Assembly: GCA_030789695.1 (NCBI GenBank)
Contig: CM061140.1
Span: 82,894,422 to 82,958,421, forward strand
Reading direction: 5' to 3'
From: Scilla litardierei
Lineage: Eukaryota; Streptophyta; Magnoliopsida; Asparagales; Asparagaceae
Length of the DNA stretch: 64,000 nucleotides
Part shown: positions 54,801 through 64,000 of the stretch, piece by piece
Position numbering within the stretch: the first letter of the stretch is position 1
Layout: each line of letters starts with the position of its first letter
Notes under the pieces: model-generated
Database searches by the model: none
What the model was told of the DNA's origin: nothing
Seen by the model: the letters and a program-made list of their open reading frames with translations, nothing else
Program-made: the position numbers and the translations under genes

Positions 54801-54960
54801 TCCTCACCATTCCAGAATCACACCAATGGTGTATTTGAGGGCGCCTGGTGGTACATCACATCCCGGTGACGACTGGGATAAAGGCTGGTTCTGTGGAGAT
54901 GACCATATAGTCTGAAGACCACATCAGAGGCGACGAAACTTAGCACACCTCTCCAGAGTT
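51900..54960 (+). pseudogene. Copia pol remnant (protease, integrase, RT, RNase H)
   Basis: Short stretches keep the order of a copia polyprotein: PPNSKRNFLSFKDIRFNGFH (protease to integrase linker) near 51975-52045; LEPQTGDVFKAH, KIGPDTGK, HLQNT and SHIPAAKTPARIDIP (integrase C-terminus and pre-RT linker) at 53038-53335; then CPGIAIVVNSL and FLQGSKDLDL (RT/RNase H boundary) near 54523-54640 and NAGYRSSPYT near 54675. Many stops and frameshifts separate them. No catalytic motif is complete, so it encodes nothing functional. Confidence 0.8.
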
Positions 54961-55077
54961 TCTGGATTCAGCAGCTGCTTGATGGTGATAAAATTTGTAA
55001 TCTGTATACATTTTCGGAATATTGTAAATAGGAGTGATAAGATAAGCCTACGAGATCTGAGAGCCTAAGAGCTTTTA

Positions 55078-55430
55078 CAGATCAGGGGGAGTTGACAGAA
55101 TTTGTACTCTTTTCCCTTAGCTATGGTTTTTCCCACTGGGTTTTCCATAGCCAAAGGTTTTAACGAGGCAAATCACATCAACTCTGGATCCTGAAGTATC
55201 CACCCCTCTGTGACGCTCAGAATCCAGAAGTATTCATGAGCAGAGTCACTTGTACAAATCAGGGGGAGTTAAAGAGCATTTGTACTCTTTTTCCTTAACT
55301 ATGGTTTTTCCCACTGGGTTTTTCATAGCTAAAGGTTTTAACGAGACAAATCTCACCAACTCAGGATCCTAAAGTATCCACCCCATGTGAGACTCTTCTA
55401 CGCTCAGAATCCTGAAGCATTCACGAGCAG
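55078..55430 (+). repeat. Tandem duplication of the polypurine-bearing tail
   Basis: Two ~178-bp units, each with ATCAGGGGGAGTT, TTGTACTCTTTT, TATGGTTTTTCCCACTGGGT, GGTTTTAACGAG and CCTGAAGTATCC-like words. A third GGGGGAG (55454) is the polypurine tract beside the LTR. Confidence 0.88.
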
Positions 55431-55460
55431 AGTCCACACCTATGACTGGATAAGGGGGAG

Positions 55461-55760
55461 TGTTGTGAACGGTTATTTAACCGTAGTTGGGTGAGATTCT
55501 GGGCTATCCTAGAGATAGGCCCATATCATTTTAAGCCCATATTTGTATTCTCCCAATTGCCTATAAATATAGAGCTTGGGGCTCCTCCCCAAAGAGTTGA
55601 TTCATAACAGACTTTTCCATTTTATATGCTTTTGACACTTGATAACCTTTTCTACGTTATTCTCTTTTTTAACGGCCGTCTCCTTGGTTTTTTAAAACGC
55701 TATACTTGCAACGGCAAGTGCGCAAATAAGTTCCCTTTCTCAACGCGTTCAGCATAGTTC
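55461..55760 (+). repeat. Copia 3' LTR (right end approximate)
   Basis: Starts TGTTGTGAACGG directly after AAGGGGGAG. Contains CCTATAAATATAGAGC (a TATA box near 55562). The right end is not defined because the second LTR is absent; it must end before the PPR leader at about 55800. Confidence 0.6.
55562..55569 (+). promoter_or_regulatory. TATA box in copia LTR
   Basis: TATAAATA within CCTATAAATATAGAGCTTGGGG, in the usual LTR promoter position about 100 bp after the LTR start. Confidence 0.5.
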
Positions 55761-55999
55761 AAGCCCGATGACAATCGACTCGTTTAAACCCTTGACACGA
55801 GTAGGGTTTTTAGCCCATTCTCATTACTCCTCTACCATTTTCAGTCCGTTCCATTTCCGTGGCTCCAGAGCCCACCGCGGCCGCCTCGATCGCCAACTTT
55901 CTCTAGGGTTTTTGGAATTAGGGTTCGGGTTTTAGGATATCCCCATTCATCCCCTTTTTTCGTCTCCATTAGAGGAGAGCATATCGGGAATCCATCGCC

Positions 56000-56323
56000 A
56001 TGTGGGCCCTCCGGAGAGCTGCGATCCCTATGAGGTGAAACTCCCATAACTTCATTTTTTTTAATCTTGATTTTTAAATAATTGTTTTCTTCAAGAGTTG
56101 TCCTTTTTATTTGTAATCTTTTGCTTTAATTTTCAGTGAATCCAATCGTAGCTATTCCAACATTAAACGGATTCCCCAAAAATTATGTTCGGAAACTGGG
56201 TTCCTTTGTTTCCATCGTTTTGTATGTTTACTCTCTTTTATGTCATGTAATTGGGTGCTTTTTAACTTGGAATTGATCATGGCTGTGATCCAATTAGCTA
56301 GTTGCATGAAGAAAATATTAGAG

Positions 56324-56361
<38 letters not shown>

Positions 56362-57634
56362 CGCGCCGGGTCTTCAGTTCTGCTTTTTTTAAAAATTTAT
56401 TGGTAACACTTGCTAGAATGTGCAAATAATCTATTTTTGTATCTCCCTTAGACGGTAATGCTAAATCTTCAATGTACCTGTGTACTTGCAAGAAACCAAT
56501 GCCGTAGCATTGTTGTTGCTCGTACTTGTTGTGCTGATGCAGATATTTTGGGTCAAAGCACCGAGTGTGGAGGTCGCAGTGAGGGATGGAATCGTGTAGG
56601 TGGAGGCCATGTCTTTGTGAAGCCATACTCTCATGAATCTAATACGTCTGCAAGGTCTTTCTTATGGAGCCGGAATCTTTCTTCTCGGACTGGAACCGAC
56701 TCTAGTGACTGTGAAGATGAATTGGAGGATGGGTTTTCCGATTTGGAGGCGCCACCAGAAACAAATAAAATAGATGATGTTGTGGACAAAGAAAACTTGG
56801 ATGTTGGCCTGGAAGGGAATGTCTCTGATGAGGAACCTGATGAAACCACTGACAACGAGCTTGGATTGATGGATGTTGAAACACAGTCCAGTGGTGAGAA
56901 GAAAGCAACAAGGAGCGATGTTGCTCCGTTGCTTTTCAATATTTTAATGGACACTCCTCGGATATATATTAATAGCACCCTTGACAAGTGGGTAATTGAA
57001 GGCAAACCTTTGGGGCGAAGCGAAATCTATATGGTACTCCTTAATCTTCGGAGGCGGCGGTTCTATGGGAAGGCATTGCAGGTGCTTAGTCCTTCCTCAA
57101 GATTTACATTGACAAGCATTTATCGGAATGTTATCACCGAGCATTTAAAGAACTTTTCTTGAAAATCTGATCAAATCAACTCCAGTAATATGACCTCTGA
57201 AGGCTTGTTCATTTTTATATTTGAGTGGTAATGTTCTTGACCTAAATGAATACACTATACTCAGAAAACATTCTTTATTAATTTCAGAGTAATGGTCAAA
57301 GATATGGACTATTGTTACATTGTTATTGGGTATAACATGCATATCGTTACTGGTGCAATTTGACTTGTATTGACCGTATGCATTACATTTTTGGACAATT
57401 ATACTATTTTATGTGATTATTTCTTACTATTACTATTCTCCATTCCTCACCGTCAACGTTTTAACAATCAAATATCGGGATCATGTATGTGTGTTTTTCA
57501 TATTCGAAAAATATTTCATGGATACATGTCAACATTGGGATGCTTATATCAGACATTACATATATATAAATCCTGATAACAAAAAATTTGTTGTAACGAC
57601 GTCCTTAGCTGACTATGCCATCAGATTAGAATGA
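56000..57634 (+). pseudogene. Truncated PPR protein gene (PPR596-like, 5' part)
   Basis: Exon 1 56000-56034 (MWALRRAAIPMR), donor GTGAAA; exon 2 56137-56221 (NRSYSNIKRI...), donor GTATGT; exon 3 56452-57081 with an acidic region (DCEDELEDGFSDLE) then STLDKWVIEGKPLGRSEI and LLNLRRRRFYGKALQ, followed by GTGCTT. A further remnant at about 57576-57634 reads NKKFVVTTSLADYAIRLE. In angiosperm mitochondrial PPR596-type proteins the same blocks are joined (KALQ-MSEWLE-NKK...DYA.RL) and are followed by the PPR array, which is absent here. The upstream 200 bp resembles a plant leader and promoter. I infer a gene cut off after its N-terminal region, so no PPR repeats remain to bind RNA. Confidence 0.82.
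56324..56359. repeat. Poly-C tract of 36 nt in PPR intron 2
   Basis: Thirty-six C residues followed by GGCGCGCCGGG, which contains an AscI-type palindrome. Almost the same length as the C run at 5085-5119. It generates a spurious minus-strand open frame ending in poly-Gly. Confidence 0.95.
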
Positions 57635-57692
57635 AAATTAGTTGTAACACCCTAGACGTCCTTAGCTGCCTATGTCATCAAATTAGAATGAA
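57592..57692 (+). repeat. Duplicated PPR exon remnant
   Basis: The ~43-bp stretch GACGTCCTTAGCTGACTATG... ending ATTAGAATGA occurs at 57597-57635 and again at 57653-57694 with few changes, so the last PPR exon piece is tandemly duplicated. Confidence 0.8.
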
Positions 57693-57694
57693 TG

Positions 57695-59600
57695 GGATCA
57701 AATGACATTAAAGTTAATCATTAACATATTTCCTTTAAAGATGTAATTATCATGAATAGAAAATGTATCATAAAAATTTTAAGCACTGAGAGTGACTTAC
57801 CTCATAACTTATTTAACAAAAGAAGATTTGTTTTTCCTAATCCAATTTCACATTTTGATTCTAAAAATTTATCCATCCAGTGGCAAATGAAGCCTTACTA
57901 GATACTCTCAAAGACATTCTATTAAAAGTTCAAGCAATCACAAAGTAAGAAATATAAAGAACATTAATGACAAATGATATCTCATAACCTACCATGAATT
58001 TATCAATTCCAAACCAAGACCCAAGATAACTATTTGTAGTACATAATCTGTCAGCTTTTACAAAATTAAAAATTAAAAATTTCTATTTTTCATATTTTGC
58101 TACATTACTACTATTGCTAATTAATTTAGTTTTTCACAAAGTAAATGTTTCTTTTTTCCTGTAGTACCTATAGCTTTCTTTTTTTTACAAATTTAAAAGT
58201 TAACTGATAATTATTATTCTTTTAGAAATTATAGTGCTCATGAATCAAAGACTCTTCACCTCAACCTTCGCCTTAGTTTGTCTTCCACTTATTCTTCTTC
58301 TTGTTCTTCTTCAGTTATCCTCTCTTCTTCTTCTCCTTTTCTTCATCCTTTACCTCTTTTTTTGATGCCACTGTAGCCTACAACAAAGTAACAGTGGTAG
58401 AAGTGAAGAATATGAGGATGCAAAAAGGAAGGAGAAGAGAGAACAAGAACACGATCGAGAGGATGAGGAGGAAGTTTGGAAGAAAGAAGAAAAAGGAACT
58501 TATTATTTCGTCGGTGTCCTTAATTTCATCATTGTCGGCTCGTGTCCCTATTTTGACATTGATGCCTTTCTCTCCCGGTTAGTTCACAAATTAGGGTTGT
58601 AAATTCGAAGCTGAAATTGGAAGAGACCGATAATTGGAAACCTGTACATGCATGTTTGGGTCTAAACCTTTCGACCCAAACTCACTTTAGAGTTTAAATT
58701 TAAAAAAATCTGACCATATTGAACGATATATCAGCCCGATTAATCACGGTCAATATGACCCGAAATCGAGCATATTTTTTACCTTGAGAAATTTACATTT
58801 TTTCGTTGGCTTTCCAATACCGATATATCAAAGATATTGACTGATATTTATAACATTGCTCACTGCAAATTTAACTTCTTTCATTTACCATCAAAATCAT
58901 ACTTCACTTGTTTGTGGTGCTTGCCTATCAGCCGTGGACTATAGTGTTTGTGCAAGTATTTGTTGACTTATTGACTTGTGTTGATATCACAAGGCTTGAG
59001 TTTCCTAGAATTGCATGTTGGAGTTTGCACATGAGATATGGTTATCTTTGCTTCATAATTTACCATGATACCATAATATAGATATTAACCCAAGAACTCC
59101 TGTTGTTGATTTTTTTATTTTTTGCGTGGAACACATGTTGAGTAACCTGATTTCCAACCAATTCCAATCTATGTTTCAAGCAACACATATATTGGAAGAT
59201 AACACACCAAACCTTCCAGACCATTCAAACTACATCTAAACCTATGGTGAAAAAGATACGCTGAGAAAAATGACAAAATTTCCATTCTTCTAACCTCTAT
59301 TATGACCCACATGTTGACACACTATTGTCCTTCCATAATAATTTATAGAGGTTGCATCTTTTCATCCATTCCTTTTCTAAGGAAAGCCTTTCTATTGTCA
59401 GTGGACATTTATCCTAGCATATCCGAAGACAATTACTTCAACTTTCAAAATTTGAGCATTTGTATCTTGTCAATCTACTTAGAGCAAACATGTCTTATAT
59501 AGAATGACAGTCTTTATTTCTATCCAATCTTCACTATCATTTCCATCTTCCTCGGTTTACAACTTGCATGTAGTTCAAAATTGTCACATTACATCAAGTA
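57695..59600. other. AT-rich region, no gene recognised
   Basis: Apart from a CTT/TTC-rich stretch at 58270-58365 there is no recognisable structure. The 93-codon open frame at 58301-58582 is built on that microsatellite and a Lys/Arg-rich stretch, and is not considered a gene. Confidence 0.5.
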
Positions 59601-59845
59601 CAAAATTGATAGAGATCAAATTTGAGATGGAGTCTTTTATTTTTAAGAAGGATTTTTATGTGATGGAGATGGGTTTGATTCCTTGGATACTTCTAATTAG
59701 GTTGAATCTTTTGGTTATTTTATAGAGGTTGAGTCCTTTGAGTCTTTTGGTTGTTTTGAGTTTTTTATTTTTTTGAGTGCTTTAATCATTCTAGAAGTTC
59801 TAGTCGTATTGGATTTTGAGAGTCAAGTTGTACGACTATTTAAAG

Positions 59846-60175
59846 GCCACAAATTTATTTGTTTTCGTACAAATTTTGGTGTAAACTTTCAGTTTCTCCA
59901 TGAAATTAAATCATTTGCATTGGTTGCGAGAGTGGGCTTGGTTGTCTGGACGAGATGTCTGAAAAATCTCCACGTGCGAGACATACGAGTCGGTGATCGT
60001 CAGATTTACATGCCATAAACTTATTTTTAGTAGAAATTTTGATGTAAACTTTCAGTTTCTTTACAAAATTAAATTTTTTACATTGGTTGCAAGAGTGGGC
60101 TCGGTTGCTTGGGCGAGAGGTCCGAAAAATCTCCATGCACGATGCATACGAGTTGGTGATCGTCAGATTTACGGG
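59846..60175. repeat. ~165-bp tandem duplication within the left LTR-like block
   Basis: Copies at 59846-60010 and 60012-60175 share AAACTTTCAGTTTCT, GGTTGC(G/A)AGAGTGGGCT and GTGATCGTCAGATTTAC. The third relative is in the right block at 62190-62350. Confidence 0.85.
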
Positions 60176-60599
60176 CTGCGAGATCCAAAAGTTATCAACT
60201 TTCGAGTTTATTCTTCTCCAAATTTCAACATCATCCCTTCTCGGTTTCGTTCTAAGTTCTTTTGGAAGCCCTTCGAATATGAAGTTATATAGGCAATCTT
60301 TTTGTTGTGGTAAGATATGCCATAAGCTCTGTATTAGAGCTCAAAACCTGGTTTGTCATCTTCTTTTCTTTTTTCCATAAAAATTCTTTTTCTATTAGTT
60401 AAGTTTTATATCAAAGTTCAAAAAACGTATATTTTCTTTTCTTCTCATCATTTTCCTCATCAAAAAATCGTTTCTTTTAGTTAGGATTTTAGATTAAAAA
60501 ATTCTAACGTTTCTTCGTCATTTTTCCATTATAAAAAGACATCTTTTTCTTGTTGCCTTTTTCCTTTCTTCCACTTAGATTTGGAATTTTTTTAAAAGT

Positions 60600-60860
60600 G
60601 AGATCAAAAAAGTCAAAAAAAAAAGAAAAGAGGAAAAAATAAAAAAAATAGATTAAAAAAATAAAAAAATAGATTAAAAAATCAAAAAAAGAGAGAAAAA
60701 AATCAGAAAAGAGAAAAAATCAAAAATAAAGAGAAAACAGAAAAAATTGACAGATCAACAAAAGGAAAAAAATCAAAAAAAGAGACGGAGATAAAAATTT
60801 AAAAAAGAAGATACAAAATTCAAAAAATAGAAAAAAGGAGAGAAAAGAAGAAAACACAAA
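60600..60860. repeat. A-rich low-complexity tract
   Basis: About 260 bp made almost only of A with scattered G, T and C (AAAAATCAAAAAAAGAG-type words). No coding. Confidence 0.9.
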
Positions 60861-61079
60861 TTTTTTTACTATCCATGCTGCACCAAACCCTAGATCAGTT
60901 ACTGGCTATACTTGTCAATCTTCCATATGATATAATCTGAAGGAATGATTGAAGAAGTTTATGCAACCGAAAGTTTATGCAATCGAAAGTTTCCCTGCTG
61001 ATGAAGATCTATGTGAATATGATGCATGCCAATTTCATTTGGCGTATCCCTACACCACTTGAAGATGGAGAAGATTGGT

Positions 61080-61480
61080 GAAAGTCAAGTATTTTTCATA
61101 CCTACATCAAGCTACATGATAAGTTATACAAATTAATAATTGATGGAAGTAGTAGTGTTAATATTATTATCAAGTCGGCCTTATAAAGAATGGGCCTAGC
61201 AGCTGAGCATCACTCACAACCATATAATGTTACTTGAATTGATAAGACTGCTCATTTGATTACTCAGTGATGTTTATGCATTTTCAGTTTGCAAGTTATC
61301 ATGAACACATTTGGTGTGAGGTTATACCTATTGATGCAACACACGTTTTGCTAGAAAGACCTTGGTTGTACGACCTAGTTGTAACGCGTTTTGGAAGGTC
61401 AAATATACCCACATTTGTATTTAATGGGAAAAGAATTATGTTGAAACATTGCCAACTTAAGATTCGAGTTGTTCAATAAA
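61080..61480 (+). pseudogene. Gypsy protease remnant
   Basis: Pieces in shifting frames read LIIDGSSSVNII (retroviral-type protease active-site region, here DGSSS), then HEHIWCEVIPIDATHVLLERP and FNGKRIMLKH, matching the C-terminal half of plant gypsy protease domains (W.D..PMDA.H.LLGRPW). Stops and frameshifts interrupt it. Reverse transcriptase was not found downstream. Confidence 0.75.
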
Positions 61481-62450
61481 ATGGGTTAAACTTTAATGGG
61501 CCAAGCATAAAGACTCCTTTGAAAGTCGAACAAGAGTCAGATAGATGCCGAGTTCAAGATCAAATTGGAGGTTGAGTCTACATCTGTACAAAAAATTAAG
61601 GATGAATCAGAACTTGATAAGAATCTACAGCTAGAGATAAAGTCCAAGCTACACGTTGATCATATACCAGCACTTAGCTTAGAGACACCATTTGAGAAAA
61701 TTGAGCACATCAAGTTTGTCATCACAGATCCTCTACACTCCACTAACAAGTAGGTTCTATATGATTTCTTTTCTTTTGTTATTTGAGAGATTTTTTTCAG
61801 AAGATATTCATAATATTTTCTGCAGATCTGCATCCTATTTTACTTTAAAGTTTATGGATGCATCTTCTCCAGTTATAAATGACTATTGATTTCTGCTTGG
61901 TGGTGCTATTCCTATCACCGTTCATTGGGTGGTGAAGTTCTTAAGTTGGGAAGAATGATATAGATTAAATTTGAGATGTAGTATTTTAATTTAAAAAAGA
62001 TGTTATATGTGATAGGGATAGAGGTTGAGTCTTTGGAGACTTATAAGTTTGATTTTTTTTTATTTTATAGAGTTTGAATTTTTTTGAGTCTTTTGGTTTT
62101 GAGTCTTTTATTTATTTTGAGTATTTTAGTTATAAGTTCTAATCATATTGGGTGTTGAGAGTCAAGTTATAAGCCTATTTAAAGGCCACAAACTTATTTG
62201 TTTTGGTAGAAAAAGCAATGAATGGTTTCAGTTTCTCCATAATATTAAATTTTTTGCATTGACATGTGAGAATGTGATTGGTTGACTGAGCGACAGGTTC
62301 GAAAAATCTCCCCATGCGAGAAGTGCGAGTTGGTGATCGTCAGATTTATGGGGTGCCGGGTGCGAGATCCGAAAAGTTGTCAACTTTCAAGTTTTCTTCT
62401 TATCCAAATTCCCACGACCTTCCTTTCCGTTTCCGTTCTGCGTCAAAAGC

Positions 62451-62910
62451 TTATGTGCATGTTCACTTGCTAGAAACTTTTTTCATTGACCATCTACTAC
62501 AAAAACTCTTTTTTGACCATATCCTGATTGCATCCATACGGGTGTTATACTTTTCCATAGGTTTTGATAAACAAATAAACCAACCATCATTTTTGGAAGG
62601 TTACAAAAAATCTGATTGAATATTTTTCCAGAGTATCAATTTTTAAGAGTTAGCAATTTAAAGTTAATTATATCTACATGGCCTTCTCTACCTGGCGTAT
62701 GCAATAATTCAGTGTAAGAGGAATAGATGCATCTATTAGTATCTAAACTGTATACTCCATCCTCCAATGTTTCCTCTCCATATTTATTGTGATTAACTTT
62801 AAATTAGGATGGATATTGAGTAGCAAGGGTACATTCAACCTACTGATTGAGGGGAAATTATCTTTCCAGACCATGTTGTTTACTAATATGTAATACCACA
62901 TATAAACTGT
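62451..62910. other. AT-rich, nothing recognised
   Basis: No coding, repeat or structural element could be supported in this stretch. Confidence 0.45.
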
Positions 62911-62914
62911 AAAG

Positions 62915-63080
62915 TGCCAACTTGAGCTTGGCTTAAGTGACAAAAACACTACCTTTATGGGTGGTTGAGTTCGAATCTCTTCAACTGCGGTGGCATGGAT
63001 TTTTGAATTAAATATTTAGTAACACAATGGATAGACTTATTGTGCTGCTTAAGTTCTCTGTGTAGAGACGCAATTCATGG
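62915..63080 (+). mobile_element. Possible tRNA-derived SINE
   Basis: GAGCTTGGCTTAAGTGAC resembles a Pol III A box, and GGTTGAGTTCGAATCTC about 35 nt later resembles a B box (consensus GGTTCGANNCC). This spacing is that of a tRNA-like SINE head. No poly-A tail or target duplication was recognised. Confidence 0.35.
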
Positions 63081-63164
63081 AGGCTGTCTTTCTCCTTTCA
63101 GGGAGCTTTGTGAAAGCTCCCTACTATGTATGGGTCCTTTTCATTGGGATTCTGAGATGGCAAA

Positions 63165-64000
63165 CAAATACTAGAGGGTGGTGATTAGTGTTTCTTAAAA
63201 ATTATGCTAGGCTAAAAATTCTAACCCTCTAGTATTGTCTAAGTCTCTTAAGAGAGTTACCTCCTTGGATACTTAATCAACACAAAATTAACTTGCAAGA
63301 TAGAGTGAGAAATATGCAATGGAAGCTAATACACAAAAAGTTGCAAGTAATAAATGGAGAGAGAAAAATAACCACCGCAAACACAAGGATTTATACTGTT
63401 TCATCTCTGTGTGCTACGTTCAGTCCTCAAGCACTATGTGATTTTTCACTAACAAGCTCTCAACTAAGAGAGCACCTTGCCTCAAATTTGAGGGCTTCTA
63501 CAACTACCTAGCAACTCGTGCTAGGAATTTTCAAATACAACAAAATAACCTCTTCTCTAAAGAGGACATCCCCTGAGTCTTTTTAAAATACAATCAATTA
63601 AACACTCATCTTCACACCAAGTGTGGATTTACAAACTTCTTAAGATGGTATTGATGCTTATAATCTCCTATAGTCAATAGAGTTGGATCTTAGTGTGAAG
63701 TGCGGCTATAAGAGTATTCTTTCCTTGATCTTTAAGAAAATGGAATTGAAATCACAAAGATCAAATAGAAAATCTTGAATCACTCTCTGAAATAAGCTGA
63801 AATCTTGAGTTCAAGAGTTGGCCAAGAAAAATATTTAAAAGCTTTTGAATGAGAGAAATTAATTTGGCCAAGAAAGTTGGAGAAAATGACTTTGAATGCT
63901 CTTAAAACAAAAAAAATATTGATCATTAATGTTCTATATAAATGCAGTCATCTCCAGCTATTTATAGAGCATTAACCCGTTCACAACTGTTTTAAAAACT
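63165..64000 (-). mobile_element. Possible minus-strand copia LTR, running off the window
   Basis: The reverse complement ends CACCACCCTCTAGTATTTG, similar in style to the LTR ends of elements 1 and 2 (CACCCCCCTCTAGTAC) and of SIRE-type copia elements. The outer sequence on the left (TTTGCCATCTCAGAATCC) is a weak match to a tRNA-Met primer-binding site. The other LTR and internal region are outside the window, so this is tentative. Confidence 0.35.

Larger units (their letters stand above)
50755..55760 (+). mobile_element. Decayed Ty1/copia retrotransposon
   Basis: Order on the plus strand: gag (50755-51711), protease-like remnant (~51930-52090), integrase to pre-RT remnant (~53000-53400), reverse transcriptase and RNase H remnants (~53690-54900), duplicated polypurine-bearing tail (55078-55430) and the start of a 3' LTR (55461, TGTTGTGAACGG). 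Integrase before reverse transcriptase is the copia order. No 5' LTR was found. Frameshifts and stops are frequent in pol but not in gag. Confidence 0.85.
59606..62450 (+). mobile_element. Heavily decayed Ty3/gypsy element with LTR-like repeats
   Basis: Two long similar blocks in direct orientation, about 59606-60300 and 61955-62450, share ATCAAATTTGAGATG(G/T)AG, TTTTGAGTCTTTTGG, GAGAGTCAAGTT, TATTTAAAGGCCACAAA, TTTCAGTTTCTCCAT, CGAAAAATCTCC and GGTGATCGTCAGATTTA. Between them lies a gypsy protease remnant. The left block has a second internal copy of its last third. Internal length is only about 1.65 kb, so most of gag-pol has been deleted. Confidence 0.65.

Noticed and set aside
56318..56626. 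Minus-strand frame ending in poly-glycine
   Set aside because: It is the antisense of a PPR exon read through the poly-C tract.
57370..57634. Independent small gene downstream of the PPR remnant
   Set aside because: Its C-terminal residues match the next PPR exon (NKKF...DYAIRLE), so it is part of the same decayed gene.
62915..63000. A functional tRNA gene
   Set aside because: A- and B-box-like words are present, but no cloverleaf with an acceptor stem could be formed by eye; SINE is more likely.

Overview
This window reads as repeat-rich intergenic nuclear DNA of a flowering plant. I find no complete, intact host gene. The content is LTR retrotransposons, a LINE, a CACTA transposon, a MULE, a plastid DNA insert and broken pieces of host genes. 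The plastid insert includes clpP exon 1 joined to group II intron sequence, and part of rps16. Grass plastid clpP has no introns, so a non-grass angiosperm is more likely. I cannot name the species.

Layout. Positions 1-1630 are C-poor, T/G/A-rich non-coding DNA ending in a (TA)46 tract. Positions 1631-6040 hold a 5'-truncated L1-type LINE on the minus strand; its ORF2 is nearly full length and carries two nonsense codons. A Helitron-like 3' end sits at 6041-6069. From about 6.1 to 14.9 kb the DNA is AT-rich, shows no recognisable gene and contains many short local duplications.

From 15.04 to 40.51 kb I read one Ty3/gypsy-type 3' LTR that has been split by later insertions: a rearranged plastid insert (15593-16728); a young gag-only LTR retrotransposon, element 1 (17256-24386, 5-bp target duplication CATCT); and a 13.6-kb CACTA element (25953-39601, 3-bp target duplication TGC). 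The CACTA element carries fragments of two host genes, a DUF248 methyltransferase and a SpoU/TARBP1-like RNA methyltransferase. It also contains a second, opposite-strand gag-only element, element 2 (28006-34720, target duplication CTACT).

From 41.3 to 49.3 kb there is an array of a short inverted and direct motif, then a MULE-type element (about 42079-49290). The MULE carries a decayed MuDR-like transposase on the minus strand and a decayed plant-mobile-domain (MAIN-like) gene on the plus strand, arranged convergently around a ~545-bp inverted repeat. After that come a block of GC-rich palindromes, a decayed Ty1/copia element (50755 to about 55760), a truncated PPR gene (56000-57634), a heavily decayed gypsy remnant with two LTR-like repeats (about 59606-62450), a possible SINE, and a possible minus-strand copia LTR running off the right edge.

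Most open reading frames in the window are shadows or remnants. Element 1 gag is the only long frame that looks intact.
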